Assembly (NCBI GenBank): GCA_964410645.1 | Contig: CAYPHV010000021.1 | Span: 1-21,937 of the forward strand | From: JALTBU01 sp964410645 | GTDB lineage: Bacteria; Campylobacterota; Campylobacteria; Campylobacterales; Nautiliaceae | Length of the DNA stretch: 21,937 nucleotides | Direction of reading: 5' to 3' | Shown: piece by piece, positions 7,281 to 15,326 of the stretch | How positions within the stretch are numbered: the stretch's first letter is position 1 | Layout: each line of letters starts with the position of its first letter | Translations under genes and position numbers: made by a program | Notes under the pieces: generated by a model | What the model was told of the DNA's origin: nothing | Database searches by the model: none | The model's input: the letters and a program-made list of their open reading frames with translations, nothing else

Positions 7281-7673
7281 TTACTTTCCAGAAGTAGTAA
7301 TATTAGCGTCTTTTATTTTGTCTTTAAGTTCTTTTGCTTTACTACCGATAAGCTTAACTTTGTTTGATTCTATTTTAATAACATCGCTTAAAGTTTTGAG
7401 TGTAATTTCTTCAAGGTTAGCAATAGCTGCAATTTTATCAACGTTTACTACTTGAGGTTTTGTTACTCTACTTTTAAATCCAACTTTCGGAAGTCTTCTT
7501 TGAAGTGGATTCTGTCCACCTTCAAATCCTCTTTTTATAGTGTATCCAGTTCTGCTTTTTTGACCGTTTTGTCCTCTGCCTGCAGTTTTACCATAGCCAC
7601 TTCCTGCTCCTCGGCCTATTCTTTTTGTTTTATGTGTAGCACCGCATGCCGGTTTTAAATTACTTAATGCCAT
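7281..7673 (-). CDS. rplO: 50S ribosomal protein L15
   Basis: A 130-residue late-assembly protein of the large subunit. The Gly- and Lys-rich N-terminal extension (KTKRIGRGAGSGYGKTAGRG, residues 16-35) and the following GQKSR, RGFEGGQNPLQRRLPKVGF are diagnostic. The C-terminal globular domain is a little shorter than in E. coli (about 144 residues). Only two bases separate it from the rpsE stop: no rpmD (L30) gene is present between rpsE and rplO, unlike in gammaproteobacteria. secY follows after four bases, so translation of the three genes is probably coupled. Confidence 0.97.
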   Translation of the reverse strand: MALSNLKPACGATHKTKRIGRGAGSGYGKTAGRGQNGQKSRTGYTIKRGFEGGQNPLQRRLPKVGFKSRVTKPQVVNVDKIAAIANLEEITLKTLSDVIKIESNKVKLIGSKAKELKDKIKDANITTSGK

Positions 7674-7675
7674 TT

Positions 7676-8149
7676 TTAAGCCTTTTTACTTTTTATCTTT
7701 TGTAAAGCTGTTAAAGTCGCCATTACAAGATTATGCGGTTCGTTTGAACCAAGTGATTTAGATAATATATCTTTAATTCCAACAAGTTCCAATACCGGTC
7801 TTATCGCACCACCTGCAATAAGTCCTGTACCTTCACTGGCCGGTTTTAATATAATTTTAGATGCATTCAATTTTATTTCTATATCATGAGTAATAGTATC
7901 TTTGTGTATACCATTAATTTTAACCAAATTTTTGAAAGCATCTTCAATTGCTTTTTTAATTGCATCCGGAACTTCTTTAGCTTTACCGTTTCCGACTCCT
8001 ACTATTCCTTTTTTGTTACCAACAACCACTAAAGCGTTAAATCTGAATCTTCTACCGCCTTTAACAACCTTAGCAATTCTTCCAACATTAACAACTGCTT
8101 CTTCAAATTCTTCTTTATTATAGTCTTTAATTACTTCTCTTTTAGCCAT
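7676..8149 (-). CDS. rpsE: 30S ribosomal protein S5
   Basis: A 157-residue small-subunit protein near the mRNA entry tunnel, important for decoding accuracy. The N-terminal double-stranded RNA-binding part includes EEAVVNVGRIAKVVKGGRRF (residues 16-35) and RFNALVVVGNKKG. The C-terminal half has GTGLIAGGAIRPVLELVGI and ends LTALQKIKSKKA. It is complete and ordinary in length. The start ATG is preceded by AAGG, nine bases after the rplR stop. It is directly followed by rplO. Confidence 0.97.
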   Translation of the reverse strand: MAKREVIKDYNKEEFEEAVVNVGRIAKVVKGGRRFRFNALVVVGNKKGIVGVGNGKAKEVPDAIKKAIEDAFKNLVKINGIHKDTITHDIEIKLNASKIILKPASEGTGLIAGGAIRPVLELVGIKDILSKSLGSNEPHNLVMATLTALQKIKSKKA

Positions 8150-8158
8150 TTGCCTTCC

Positions 8159-8524
8159 TTATAGTTTTATACCGTTATCTCTTAGAGTATCTGCAAATGC
8201 TGCAACTACACCATGATATTTATAACCATTTCTGTCAAAAGAAATAGTTTCTATATTTGCTGATTTTAATTGATCAACAAATAAAGCCGCTGCTTTTTTA
8301 GCCCCTTCTATATTTGAAGGTAATTTTTCTTCTAAATGAGCAGTGTTAAGATAAGCTAATGTATTTGAATTTGTATCATCAATTGCTTGAGCAATAATAT
8401 ATTTATTTGTTTTATATATACTTACTCTGGGCTGATTAACACTTCCGCTAATTTTGCCCCTAACTCTTCTTTTTCTTTTTAATCTCTGTAAATTTCTTTT
8501 AGCTAATGCTTTACTTCTTCTCAT
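8159..8524 (-). CDS. rplR: 50S ribosomal protein L18
   Basis: A 121-residue 5S rRNA-binding protein that with L5 forms the central protuberance. The basic N-terminus (KRNLQRLKRKRRVRGKISG) binds RNA. PRVSIYKTNKYIIAQ (residues 33-47) and the C-terminal FDRNGYKYHGVVAAFADTLR (99-118) are family signatures. Length and ending are standard. Short gaps to rplF (9 bases) and rpsE (9 bases) fit one transcript. Confidence 0.97.
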   Translation of the reverse strand: MRRSKALAKRNLQRLKRKRRVRGKISGSVNQPRVSIYKTNKYIIAQAIDDTNSNTLAYLNTAHLEEKLPSNIEGAKKAAALFVDQLKSANIETISFDRNGYKYHGVVAAFADTLRDNGIKL

Positions 8525-8533
8525 CTCTCACCC

Positions 8534-9070
8534 TTATTTTTTAGCTGTCTTACCAGCTTTTCTTATAATATGTTCGCTGACATATTTAACACCTTTACCT
8601 TTATAAGGTTCAGGTTTTCTAAAGCTTCTAATTTCAGCTGCCACTTGACCTACTTGCTGTTTGTCACTGCCTTTTACACTGATTATATTTTTTTCTACCG
8701 CAATAGTTATTCCGGTTGGAATATTATAATTAATAGGATGTGAATATCCAAGCTGTAATTCCAATACATTTCCTTTAACAGCAGCTCTGTAACCAACGCC
8801 GTTGATTTCAAGTTTTTTTTCAAATCCATTTATAAGTCCTGCAATCGTATTATTTGTAAGTGCTCTTGCAGTTCCCCACATAGATCTTGAAAATTTGGTA
8901 TCGTTTACTGGTTCAAAAGTAATTATATCGTCTTTAATGTTTACTTTAACAACACCTTTGGTATCAATTACTTTACTTTCTTGGCCTTTTTTAATAACTA
9001 ATTTATTCCCTTCAAGTTTTGCTTCAAGACCAGAAGCCAACTTTACGGGCTGCTTACCTATTCTACTCAT
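8534..9070 (-). CDS. rplF: 50S ribosomal protein L6
   Basis: A 178-residue large-subunit protein near the sarcin-ricin loop and factor-binding site. The N-terminus MSRIGKQPV is typical. Two similar alpha/beta repeats follow, with NGFEKKLEINGVGYRA (residues 83-98) opening the second and the classic signature RKPEPYKGKGVKYVSEHIIRKAGKTAKK at the C-terminus. It lies 9 bases from rplR and 15 bases after the rpsH stop, with TAAAGGAG just upstream of its ATG. Confidence 0.97.
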   Translation of the reverse strand: MSRIGKQPVKLASGLEAKLEGNKLVIKKGQESKVIDTKGVVKVNIKDDIITFEPVNDTKFSRSMWGTARALTNNTIAGLINGFEKKLEINGVGYRAAVKGNVLELQLGYSHPINYNIPTGITIAVEKNIISVKGSDKQQVGQVAAEIRSFRKPEPYKGKGVKYVSEHIIRKAGKTAKK

Positions 9071-9085
9071 TAACTCTCCTTTATT

Positions 9086-9481
9086 TTACCAAATACTACA
9101 GATAACTTCACCGCCGACTTTTTGTTTATAAGCTTCGTCATTAGGCAACACGCCTTTACTGGTGGATACAACCAAAGTTCCAAATCCGTTTTTAAATCTT
9201 CTTACGTCTTCATAACTTTTATAAACTCTTCTGCCGGGTTTAGAAACTTTTTGAACTTCATTAAAAAAACTGTCTTTATTTTCGTCGTATTTTAAAGTAA
9301 CGTTAATAAATTTTTTATTTCCATTTTCAATTACTTTAAAAGTTTCTATATATCCTTTTTCTTCAAATACTTTTAAAACATCTTCCATAAGGCGCGAATG
9401 GTTAAGCTTTGTAACTTCCATTTTTCTTAAACAAGCATTTCTGATTCTTGTTAATCCGTCTGCAATAATATCATTCATCAT
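9086..9481 (-). CDS. rpsH: 30S ribosomal protein S8
   Basis: A 131-residue primary 16S rRNA-binding protein needed for central domain assembly; in E. coli it also represses the spc operon by binding its own mRNA. MMNDIIADGLTRIRNA at the start and the C-terminal STSKGVLPNDEAYKQKVGGEVICSIW are characteristic. The first of two adjacent ATG codons is taken because AAAAGGA lies about seven bases before it and the family usually begins M-x-NDIIAD. Whether S8 regulates here is not visible from the sequence. Confidence 0.96.
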   Translation of the reverse strand: MMNDIIADGLTRIRNACLRKMEVTKLNHSRLMEDVLKVFEEKGYIETFKVIENGNKKFINVTLKYDENKDSFFNEVQKVSKPGRRVYKSYEDVRRFKNGFGTLVVSTSKGVLPNDEAYKQKVGGEVICSIW

Positions 9482-9493
9482 GAGCTTTTCCTT

Positions 9494-9679
9494 TTACCAG
9501 CTTGCTTTTTTTACACCAGGGAGTAATCCCTCATTTGCCATTTTTCTAAGACAAATCCTACAAATACCAAAATCTTTATAAACAGAATGTACTCTACCGC
9601 AAATAGAGCATCTTGTATATGCCCTGGCTTTAAATTTTGGTTTTCTGTTTGCTTTAGCTATCATACTTTTTTTAGCCAT
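9494..9679 (-). CDS. rpsN: 30S ribosomal protein S14, zinc-binding type
   Basis: A 61-residue S14 of the short, four-cysteine class (Cys24, Cys27, Cys40, Cys43 in CSICGRVHSVYKDFGICRIC), which binds one zinc ion. The ending KMANEGLLPGVKKASW is typical. The start is placed at 9679, where AAGGA sits seven bases upstream and the protein begins MAKKSMIAKA. An open frame extends 22 codons further upstream, but those codons lie in the end of rplE and have no family counterpart. One base separates it from the rplE stop. Confidence 0.96.
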   Translation of the reverse strand: MAKKSMIAKANRKPKFKARAYTRCSICGRVHSVYKDFGICRICLRKMANEGLLPGVKKASW

Positions 9680-9680
9680 A

Positions 9681-10226
9681 TTATTTTCCTTTTGTAAATG
9701 GGAATCCGATAAGTTCAAGCATTTTTTCAGCTTGTTTATCATCATCAGTTGTTGTTGAAATATTGATATTCATACCATGAACTTTTACAATTGAATCATA
9801 ATCAACTTCAGTAAATACCAATTGCTCAGTCAAACCAAAGTTGAAATTACCTCTTCCGTCAAATCCGTTTCTGTTTATACCCTTGAAATCTCTCACTCTT
9901 GGAAGTGCAACAGAAATAAGTTTTTGTAAAAAATTCCACATCATATCGCCTCTAAGTGTTACTTTGGCGCCAACAGGCATACCTTCTCTCACTTTAAATC
10001 CCGCAACAGATTTTTTAGCAGGAGTAATTACAGCTTTCTGACCTGTAATAATTGTTAAAGTGTCTGCAACATTTTGAAGAACTTTCTTATCCTTGTTCCC
10101 TTCACCGATACCTGCGCTTACTACTATCTTTTCAAGATTTGGAATAAGCATAGGATTTTTAATATCAAATTCTTCAACCAGTTTTGGTCGAATTTCGTTT
10201 ATATATTTTTCTTTTACTTCAAACAT
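9681..10226 (-). CDS. rplE: 50S ribosomal protein L5
   Basis: A 181-residue protein that binds 5S rRNA in the central protuberance and contacts P-site tRNA. Signatures are NPMLIPNLEKIVVSAGIGEG (residues 24-43), GQKAVITPAKKSVAGFKVREG, RVRDFKGINRNGFDGRGNFNFGLTEQ and the C-terminal LELIGFPF. Length is normal. It follows rplX by four bases, and the ribosome binding site of rpsN lies inside its end. Confidence 0.97.
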   Translation of the reverse strand: MFEVKEKYINEIRPKLVEEFDIKNPMLIPNLEKIVVSAGIGEGNKDKKVLQNVADTLTIITGQKAVITPAKKSVAGFKVREGMPVGAKVTLRGDMMWNFLQKLISVALPRVRDFKGINRNGFDGRGNFNFGLTEQLVFTEVDYDSIVKVHGMNINISTTTDDDKQAEKMLELIGFPFTKGK

Positions 10227-10230
10227 AGCC

Positions 10231-10482
10231 TTAGCCTTCTACTTTTTTTACGTTAGAGATATGGATTGGTTTTTCAATCTCAATAAAGCCACCTTTTGGG
10301 TTTTCTTCAGTAGGCTTAACAGCTTTTTTTATTTTATTAATACCTTCTACTATAACTTTTGCTTCTTTTGGAAGTACTTTGATTACCGCTCCTGTTTTAC
10401 CCTTATCATCTCCGGCGATTATTTGTACATTTTCGCCTTTTTTGATTTTGAATTTAGGAGATAAATTTTTTCTAGCTGCCAT
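10231..10482 (-). CDS. rplX: 50S ribosomal protein L24
   Basis: An 83-residue assembly initiator of the large subunit. The KOW motif is seen as KKGENVQIIAGDDKGKTGAV (residues 13-32), followed by VIVEGINKIKKAVKP and the ending EKPIHISNVKKVEG. It is shorter than the roughly 100-residue E. coli protein, as is usual for this group. Its ATG shares one A with the rplN stop (TAATG), which implies coupled translation. Confidence 0.96.
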   Translation of the reverse strand: MAARKNLSPKFKIKKGENVQIIAGDDKGKTGAVIKVLPKEAKVIVEGINKIKKAVKPTEENPKGGFIEIEKPIHISNVKKVEG

Positions 10483-10850
10483 TATAACACCTCCGGTGCA
10501 AGTGATGTAATTTTTTGAAAACCTTCATATCTGACTTCTCTGGCGATTGGTCCAAAAATACGTGTTCCCACTGGTTCTTTTTTATCATCAATAACTACCG
10601 CTGCATTATCGTCAAATCTTATTAATGAGCCGTTGTTTCTTTGCAATTCTTTTTTTGTTCTGACGACTACCGCTTTTACAACCTGACCTTTTTTAACTTT
10701 ACCGTTTGGAATAGCTTTTTTTACAGAAGCTACAATAATATTGCCGACTGTCGCATATCTTCTTTTGGAGCCTCCCAAAACTTTTATACACATTATTTCT
10801 TTAGCGCCACTGTTATCGGCAACTTTTAATCTTGTAAATGGTTGAATCAT
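10482..10850 (-). CDS. rplN: 50S ribosomal protein L14
   Basis: A 122-residue beta-barrel protein at the subunit interface that contacts 16S rRNA in an intersubunit bridge. It matches the family from end to end: MIQPFTRLKVADNSGAKEIMCI, KGQVVKAVVVRTKKE, GSLIRFDDNAAVVI, and PVGTRIFGPIAREVR, ending ITSLAPEVL. In E. coli this gene opens the separate spc operon; here it follows rpsQ after two bases with no space for a promoter. Confidence 0.98.
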   Translation of the reverse strand: MIQPFTRLKVADNSGAKEIMCIKVLGGSKRRYATVGNIIVASVKKAIPNGKVKKGQVVKAVVVRTKKELQRNNGSLIRFDDNAAVVIDDKKEPVGTRIFGPIAREVRYEGFQKITSLAPEVL

Positions 10851-10852
10851 AA

Positions 10853-11098
10853 TTATTCTCCTCTTTCAACAATTTCTTTAAGAACATATGTTTTTCTTTT
10901 AGAAATTGGTCTATGCTCAATTGCAATTACCTCGTCACCGACATTAGCTTTGTTTTCTTCATCGTGAACTAGATATTTTTTAAATTTTTTAACAATTTTA
11001 TGATATTTGGGATGCAAAACTTTTCTTTCCACTAAAACATTAACAGTTTTATCACCCGTTTTGTTAATAACTTTTCCCTGGATAACTCTTTTAGGCAT
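10853..11098 (-). CDS. rpsQ: 30S ribosomal protein S17
   Basis: An 81-residue OB-fold protein that binds 16S rRNA early in assembly. MPKRVIQGKVINKTGDKTVNVLV, the conserved HPKYHKIVKKFKKYLVHDEEN (residues 33-53) and the GDEVIAIEHRPISKRK segment are all in place. The ATG overlaps the rpmC stop by one base (TAATG). Confidence 0.97.
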   Translation of the reverse strand: MPKRVIQGKVINKTGDKTVNVLVERKVLHPKYHKIVKKFKKYLVHDEENKANVGDEVIAIEHRPISKRKTYVLKEIVERGE

Positions 11099-11304
11099 TA
11101 TTTACCCCTTTTCTGTTTCATTGCAGTTTTTATTTTTGCAATGTCTTTTCTAACTTTAGAAACCAAAGATGTATCTTGTAATTGCATAGTTTTAAGTTTC
11201 ATTCTAGTTTCAAAAAGTTCCTTTTTTTTATTTTTCAAAAGTTCTTGAAGCTCAGCTTCATTCTTTTGTATAAGTTCCGCTACATTTAATTTAGTATAGC
11301 TCAT
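11098..11304 (-). CDS. rpmC: 50S ribosomal protein L29
   Basis: A helical 68-residue protein next to the nascent-chain exit, contacting the signal recognition particle and trigger factor. The segment ELFETRMKLKTMQLQDTSLV and the basic ending are typical. Two in-frame ATGs exist, at 11310 and 11304. I choose 11304 (MSYTKLNVAEL) because GGAG lies seven bases before it, whereas the same GGAG is only two bases from the first ATG. With this start it overlaps the rplP end by 14 bases. Confidence 0.93.
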   Translation of the reverse strand: MSYTKLNVAELIQKNEAELQELLKNKKKELFETRMKLKTMQLQDTSLVSKVRKDIAKIKTAMKQKRGK

Positions 11305-11716
11305 GTTCATTCTCCATTGAAATTATTTTTGTTTTAAACGGTAATTTTGCCGCTGCAAGAGTTAAGGCGGTAACTGCTGTATCATTATCGACACCGGTAA
11401 GTTCGAAAACAATTCTGCCCGGTTTAATGTTCATAACCCAATCTTCAACACCGCCTTTACCTTTACCCATTCTCACCCCTACAGGTTTTGAAGTTAAAGG
11501 TTTATCGGGAAATACTCTAATCCAGACTTTACCGGTTCTGTTCATAGTTCTGGTAAGCGCAACCCTACCCGCTTCTATTTGTCTTGAATTTATTCTGCCA
11601 AGTTCAAGCGCTTTGAGCCCGTATGTACCAAAAGCCAGTGAGCTTCCTCTGTAGGCTTTTCCTCTGTTCCTACCTTTTTGCTGTTTTCTATATTTAGTCT
11701 TTTTTGGCATTAACAT
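11291..11716 (-). CDS. rplP: 50S ribosomal protein L16
   Basis: A 141-residue protein that organises the A-site region of the large subunit. The start MLMPKKTKYRKQQKGRNRGKA, then GLKALELGRINSRQIEAGRVALTR, and VRMGKGKGGVEDWV are diagnostic. The start at 11716 has AAGGA seven bases upstream and lies inside rpsC, giving a 23-base overlap with that gene. The C-terminal AAAKLPFKTKII is typical. Confidence 0.97.
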   Translation of the reverse strand: MLMPKKTKYRKQQKGRNRGKAYRGSSLAFGTYGLKALELGRINSRQIEAGRVALTRTMNRTGKVWIRVFPDKPLTSKPVGVRMGKGKGGVEDWVMNIKPGRIVFELTGVDNDTAVTALTLAAAKLPFKTKIISMENEHELY

Positions 11717-12416
11717 GTCTACGTCCTTTTCTTCTTCTTTGAGGTCTTTTTTCCTCGCTGGAAGCTTCTTCTATTTGATTTCTTTTTTGTAAAACCTCAC
11801 CTTTAAATATCCAGACTTTAACGCCTATAATTCCGTAAGTGGTTAAAGCTTCTGCAAATCCGTAATCAATTTTTGCTCTTAGGGTATGAAGAGGAACTCT
11901 TCCTTCAAGATACCATTCGGTTCTTGCCATTTCAGCTCCGTTAAGTCTTCCGGCAACCTGAATTTTAACCCCTTTGGCACCTGATTTTAATGCATTTTGC
12001 ATAACTTTTTTCATAGCTCGTCTAAATGCCACCCTTCTTTCTAACTGAGTAGCAATATTTTCAGCTGCAAGTTGTGCGCTTATCTGAGGTTTTCTCTCTT
12101 CTTTAATATTAAGAATCAATTCTTTATTTTCAAGCATTTTTTGAAGTTCTTTTTTAAGCGCTTCTACTTCGCTTCCGCCTTTACCTATAATAATTCCTGG
12201 TTTAGCGGCAAATATTGTAATTCTTATTTTTTTTGCAGTTCTTTCTATTAAAATATCGCTAACACCTGCATAATAAAGTTTTTTCTTTAAAAACTTTCTA
12301 AGTTCATAATCCCCTAATATGTTTTCAGGCATAGTGTTATAATTAATAAACCATCTGCTTCTCCAGTTTCTATTAATCCCAAGTCTTATTCCAATTGGAT
12401 TCGTTTTTTGACCCAT
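11694..12416 (-). CDS. rpsC: 30S ribosomal protein S3
   Basis: A 240-residue small-subunit head protein at the mRNA entry site, with helicase-related function. The N-terminus MGQKTNPIGIRLGINRNWRS, the KH-domain loop PGIIIGKGGSEVE (residues 74-86), and the C-terminal GRLNGAEMARTEWYLEGRVPLHTLRAKIDY match the family. A highly basic, arginine-rich tail follows (EEKRPQRRRKGRRHVN). The start ATG overlaps the rplV stop (TAATG). Confidence 0.97.
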   Translation of the reverse strand: MGQKTNPIGIRLGINRNWRSRWFINYNTMPENILGDYELRKFLKKKLYYAGVSDILIERTAKKIRITIFAAKPGIIIGKGGSEVEALKKELQKMLENKELILNIKEERKPQISAQLAAENIATQLERRVAFRRAMKKVMQNALKSGAKGVKIQVAGRLNGAEMARTEWYLEGRVPLHTLRAKIDYGFAEALTTYGIIGVKVWIFKGEVLQKRNQIEEASSEEKRPQRRRKGRRHVNAKKD

Positions 12417-12736
12417 TAGCTTTCCTTTTCAACTTCTACATAGATATGAGCAGTAGGTTTTTGAATTTTGCTTGCCATTCCCCTAGCTCTTGGTCTGAAT
12501 CTTTTAAGATATGAACCTCTGTCAACTCTGCATGATTTTACAATAACTTCTTTTGCATCATAACCGCCGTTTGCAATTGCACTGGTTAATACCTTGGAAA
12601 TAACCTCTGCTGCTTTATTTGGCATAAAATCTAATTTTGCAAGAGCAATTTCTCCGTTCATTCCCTGAATTTCTTTTGCTACTAATCTTGCTTTTATCGG
12701 TGAAAGTCTTATAAATTTTAATACTGCTTTACTCAT
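12416..12736 (-). CDS. rplV: 50S ribosomal protein L22
   Basis: A 106-residue protein whose beta hairpin lines the nascent peptide exit tunnel. The family features are RLSPIKARLVAKEIQGM (residues 9-25), ANGGYDAKEVIVKSCRVDRG, and the hairpin RFRPRARGMASKIQKPTAHIYVEV. It sits in the standard place between rpsS and rpsC, nine bases after the rpsS stop. Confidence 0.97.
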   Translation of the reverse strand: MSKAVLKFIRLSPIKARLVAKEIQGMNGEIALAKLDFMPNKAAEVISKVLTSAIANGGYDAKEVIVKSCRVDRGSYLKRFRPRARGMASKIQKPTAHIYVEVEKES

Positions 12737-12745
12737 AACCTTCCC

Positions 12746-13027
12746 TTACTTACCTATTTTCTTTTGAACAGAGCCTCTGTGACCTCTAAAAGTTCTTGTA
12801 GGAGCAAATTCACCAAGTTTCATTCCCACATGTCTTTCGGTTACATAAACAGGCACAAAATCTCTCCCGTTATGAACGTTGATTGTCAAACCAATCATTT
12901 CAGGTGTAACAGTGCTTCTTCTAGACCATGTTTTAATAGGTTTAGGATTTTTTTCTTCTTTTGCTTTTAAAACTTTTTTTATTAAATGGTCGTCTACAAA
13001 AGGACCTTTTTTAGTGCTTCTTGCCAT
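12746..13027 (-). CDS. rpsS: 30S ribosomal protein S19
   Basis: A 93-residue protein of the 30S head that forms a complex with S13 and contacts A-site tRNA. MARSTKKGPFVDDHLIKKV, TWSRRSTVTPEMIGLTINVHNG, and KLGEFAPTRTFRGHRG are the expected signatures. Nine bases separate it from rplB, with a GGA-type ribosome binding site in that gap. Confidence 0.97.
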   Translation of the reverse strand: MARSTKKGPFVDDHLIKKVLKAKEEKNPKPIKTWSRRSTVTPEMIGLTINVHNGRDFVPVYVTERHVGMKLGEFAPTRTFRGHRGSVQKKIGK

Positions 13028-13036
13028 TACCTATCC

Positions 13037-13861
13037 TTATTTCTTTCTTCTTGAAATTATATACTTGTCAGATTGTCTTTTCTTTCTTGTTTTGAAACCT
13101 TTAGTAGGCATACCCCAAGGTGTAACAGGTTGGTTTCCTTTGCTTCTTCCTTCACCACCGCCGTGTGGGTGATCAACCGGGTTCATGGCAATACCTCTTG
13201 TTTGAGGCCTGATTCCAAGATGTCTGCTTCTGCCGGCTTTACCAACAGTTATATTTTGATAATCTGCGTTACCGACAACACCAATGGTTGCCATACATTC
13301 ACCGAGAATTCTTCTCATTTCACCTGAAGGAAGTCTTACAATTACATATTTATCTTCCCTACCCATAATTTGACAGCTGTTTCCTGCGGCTCTGGCAATT
13401 TGTCCGCCCTTTCCAGGTTTCATTTCAACATTATGAACGACTGTACCTATTGGAACACTTTTAAGTTTCATAGCATTTCCGGACATTATATCAAGTCCTG
13501 CTTCCGCTGCCATTACAGTATCTCCGATTTTAAGACCTTCGGGTTTAAGAATGTATCTTTTATCTCCGTCAGCATATGAAATCAAACATATCCTGCAATT
13601 TCTGTACGGATCATATTCAATCGTTACAACTTTACCAGAAACACCGAATTTATTTCTTTTAAAATCGATTATTCTATATAGTTTTTTAACTCCGGCTTCT
13701 CTATGTCTGGAAGTGATTCTTCCATGATTATTTCTACCAGCTTTCGCTGATAAGTTTGTCAATAATTTTTTAACCGCCGGTTTAGATGTGATATCATTGT
13801 TTTCCAATGAACTCATAAATCTTCTTGACGGTGTATATGGTTTATATGTTTTTACTGCCAT
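13037..13861 (-). CDS. rplB: 50S ribosomal protein L2
   Basis: A 274-residue primary 23S rRNA-binding protein near the peptidyl transferase centre, needed for subunit association. It shows MAVKTYKPYTPSRRF at the start, GRNNHGRITSRHREAGVKKLYR, EMKPGKGGQIARAAG, and the conserved VDHPHGGGEGRSKG near the C-terminus. An open frame begins six codons earlier (13879), but those codons encode the ribosome binding site (AAAGGG, six bases before ATG 13861) and overlap rplW. The family starts MAVK, so 13861 is chosen. Confidence 0.97.
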   Translation of the reverse strand: MAVKTYKPYTPSRRFMSSLENNDITSKPAVKKLLTNLSAKAGRNNHGRITSRHREAGVKKLYRIIDFKRNKFGVSGKVVTIEYDPYRNCRICLISYADGDKRYILKPEGLKIGDTVMAAEAGLDIMSGNAMKLKSVPIGTVVHNVEMKPGKGGQIARAAGNSCQIMGREDKYVIVRLPSGEMRRILGECMATIGVVGNADYQNITVGKAGRSRHLGIRPQTRGIAMNPVDHPHGGGEGRSKGNQPVTPWGMPTKGFKTRKKRQSDKYIISRRKK

Positions 13862-13871
13862 CTTTTTCCCT

Positions 13872-14153
13872 TTATACACTTAGGCTTTCAAGTTTTGCAT
13901 CTTCAGGTAATTTTACATAAAATTTTTTATAATCGTTTCTTTTACCCTCAACCCCTTTAAATTTTTTCACTTTCGCTTTTTGTCTGAGTGAATTTACTCT
14001 AAGAGGGATTATTCCGAAATATTCCTTAAAAATCTGTTTAAGCTGATTTTTACTAACTTTTGGTGTTGTTTGAACCACCAAAACACCATCTTCCTGTAAA
14101 TTAAGTGCTTTTTCTGTATACACTATTGTTTTAATATCTGTAATATCTGCCAT
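13872..14153 (-). CDS. rplW: 50S ribosomal protein L23
   Basis: A 93-residue protein at the exit tunnel and main docking site for trigger factor and the signal recognition particle. It is recognised by YTEKALNLQEDGVLVVQTTPKVSK (residues 12-35), VNSLRQKAKVKKFKGVEGKRNDYKKFYVKL, and its place between rplD and rplB. It is less conserved than its neighbours but fully collinear. Three bases separate it from the rplD stop. Confidence 0.95.
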   Translation of the reverse strand: MADITDIKTIVYTEKALNLQEDGVLVVQTTPKVSKNQLKQIFKEYFGIIPLRVNSLRQKAKVKKFKGVEGKRNDYKKFYVKLPEDAKLESLSV

Positions 14154-14156
14154 AGC

Positions 14157-14744
14157 TTAGCCCTTTATAACTTTATCAAATGCTGCTTTATCAAAAACAA
14201 TTGACTTAAACACACTTGCATAATATGCATTTAATTCTTCCGGTGTAATAATATAAATATTAGGAATATTTCTGAATGCTAAAAATGTTTTTTCATCCAT
14301 TCCATCCACAACAATTAAATAATCTCTTTGATTAATTTCATTCAAAAATTTAACTGCGTCTTTTGTTTTTCCTGATTCGACTTTAATAGAATTAGTTACA
14401 AAAAGCGTTCCGTTTTCGGCTTTTTCATTTAAAGCATATTTTAACGCCACCGCCTTTTGTTTTTTATTTAGTTTTTGTGACCAGTCTTTTTCATTTCTTG
14501 GTCCGTGTGCAACACCGCCGCCTGTAAATTGAGGAGCTCTGATACTTCCCTGTCTGGCTCTACCTAATCCTTTTTGTCTAAAAGGTTTTTTACCACCACC
14601 ACTGACTTCACTTTTTGTCTTTGTATGCGCACTTCCTGCTCTTTGATTGGCAAGATAAGATTTTACATACAGATAAAGGTTGTGAGGATTAATACCCTGA
14701 AAATCTTCAGGCAATTTATTAATTGTTTCAAAATTTATACTCAT
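14157..14744 (-). CDS. rplD: 50S ribosomal protein L4
   Basis: A 195-residue protein whose long loop lines the exit tunnel; in E. coli it also represses the S10 operon. The loop is clear: QRAGSAHTKTKSEVSGGGKK, FRQKGLGRARQGSIRAPQF, GGGVAHGPRN (residues about 34-83). The globular C-terminus is typical. Its ATG lies in an ATGA overlap with the rplC stop. The short S10 leader here argues against the E. coli-type L4 attenuation. Confidence 0.96.
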   Translation of the reverse strand: MSINFETINKLPEDFQGINPHNLYLYVKSYLANQRAGSAHTKTKSEVSGGGKKPFRQKGLGRARQGSIRAPQFTGGGVAHGPRNEKDWSQKLNKKQKAVALKYALNEKAENGTLFVTNSIKVESGKTKDAVKFLNEINQRDYLIVVDGMDEKTFLAFRNIPNIYIITPEELNAYYASVFKSIVFDKAAFDKVIKG

Positions 14745-15316
14745 TTTACTATCCTTACTTTACCTAAAGTTCCGTTGCTTCCAGGAACGCTTCCCTTAAT
14801 TGCCAAAACACCCATTTCAGGGTCAAATTCAAATATTTCGGCATTTACCGTTACATTTTTATTTCCATAATGTCCCGGCATTTTTCTGCCTGGCATTACA
14901 CGTCCTGGCCATTCGCAGTTACCGATTGATCCTGGAGCTCTGTGGAATCTACTTCCGTGTCCTCCGGGACCGCCTGCAAATCCGTGTCTTTTTATAACAC
15001 CGGCGAAGCCTCTTCCTTTACTTTTAAAAGTCAGTTTTATTTTTTTTGATTCTTTTAAAGGTGCTACATCTAAATCACCGGAATCACTGTTTGCAACTTC
15101 AATTTCTGCAAATCTGTTAAATTCTCTGCTTAAAGAATATTTTTTTTGCATACCTTCAACCGCTTTATTTGTTTTTTTACCGTTTGAATAAGCAACTAAC
15201 GCTTTATTATCTTTAATTTCACAAACTTTAGCCGGTACAACTTTTAACAATGTAACCGGAATGCTTGGAATTCCAACTGTCCTACTCATTCCTATTTTTT
15301 CAACTATAAATTCCAT
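14741..15316 (-). CDS. rplC: 50S ribosomal protein L3
   Basis: A 191-residue early-assembly protein whose extension reaches the peptidyl transferase centre. The N-terminal KIGMSRTV, the central KSKGRGFAGVIKRHGFAGGP and GHGSRFHRAPGSIGNCEWPG, then GRKMPGHYGNKNVTV (together about residues 97-157), are diagnostic. It is slightly shorter than the 209-residue E. coli protein. Ten bases separate it from rpsJ. Confidence 0.97.
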   Translation of the reverse strand: MEFIVEKIGMSRTVGIPSIPVTLLKVVPAKVCEIKDNKALVAYSNGKKTNKAVEGMQKKYSLSREFNRFAEIEVANSDSGDLDVAPLKESKKIKLTFKSKGRGFAGVIKRHGFAGGPGGHGSRFHRAPGSIGNCEWPGRVMPGRKMPGHYGNKNVTVNAEIFEFDPEMGVLAIKGSVPGSNGTLGKVRIVK

Positions 15317-15326
15317 TCAATTCTCC

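Noticed and set aside
9680..9745. Upstream extension of rpsN by 22 codons
   Set aside because: The extra codons lie in the rplE coding end, have no counterpart in S14, and the good ribosome binding site points to 9679.
13862..13879. Longer rplB start at 13879
   Set aside because: The extra codons contain the ribosome binding site of the MAVK start and overlap rplW; L2 proteins begin at MAVK.
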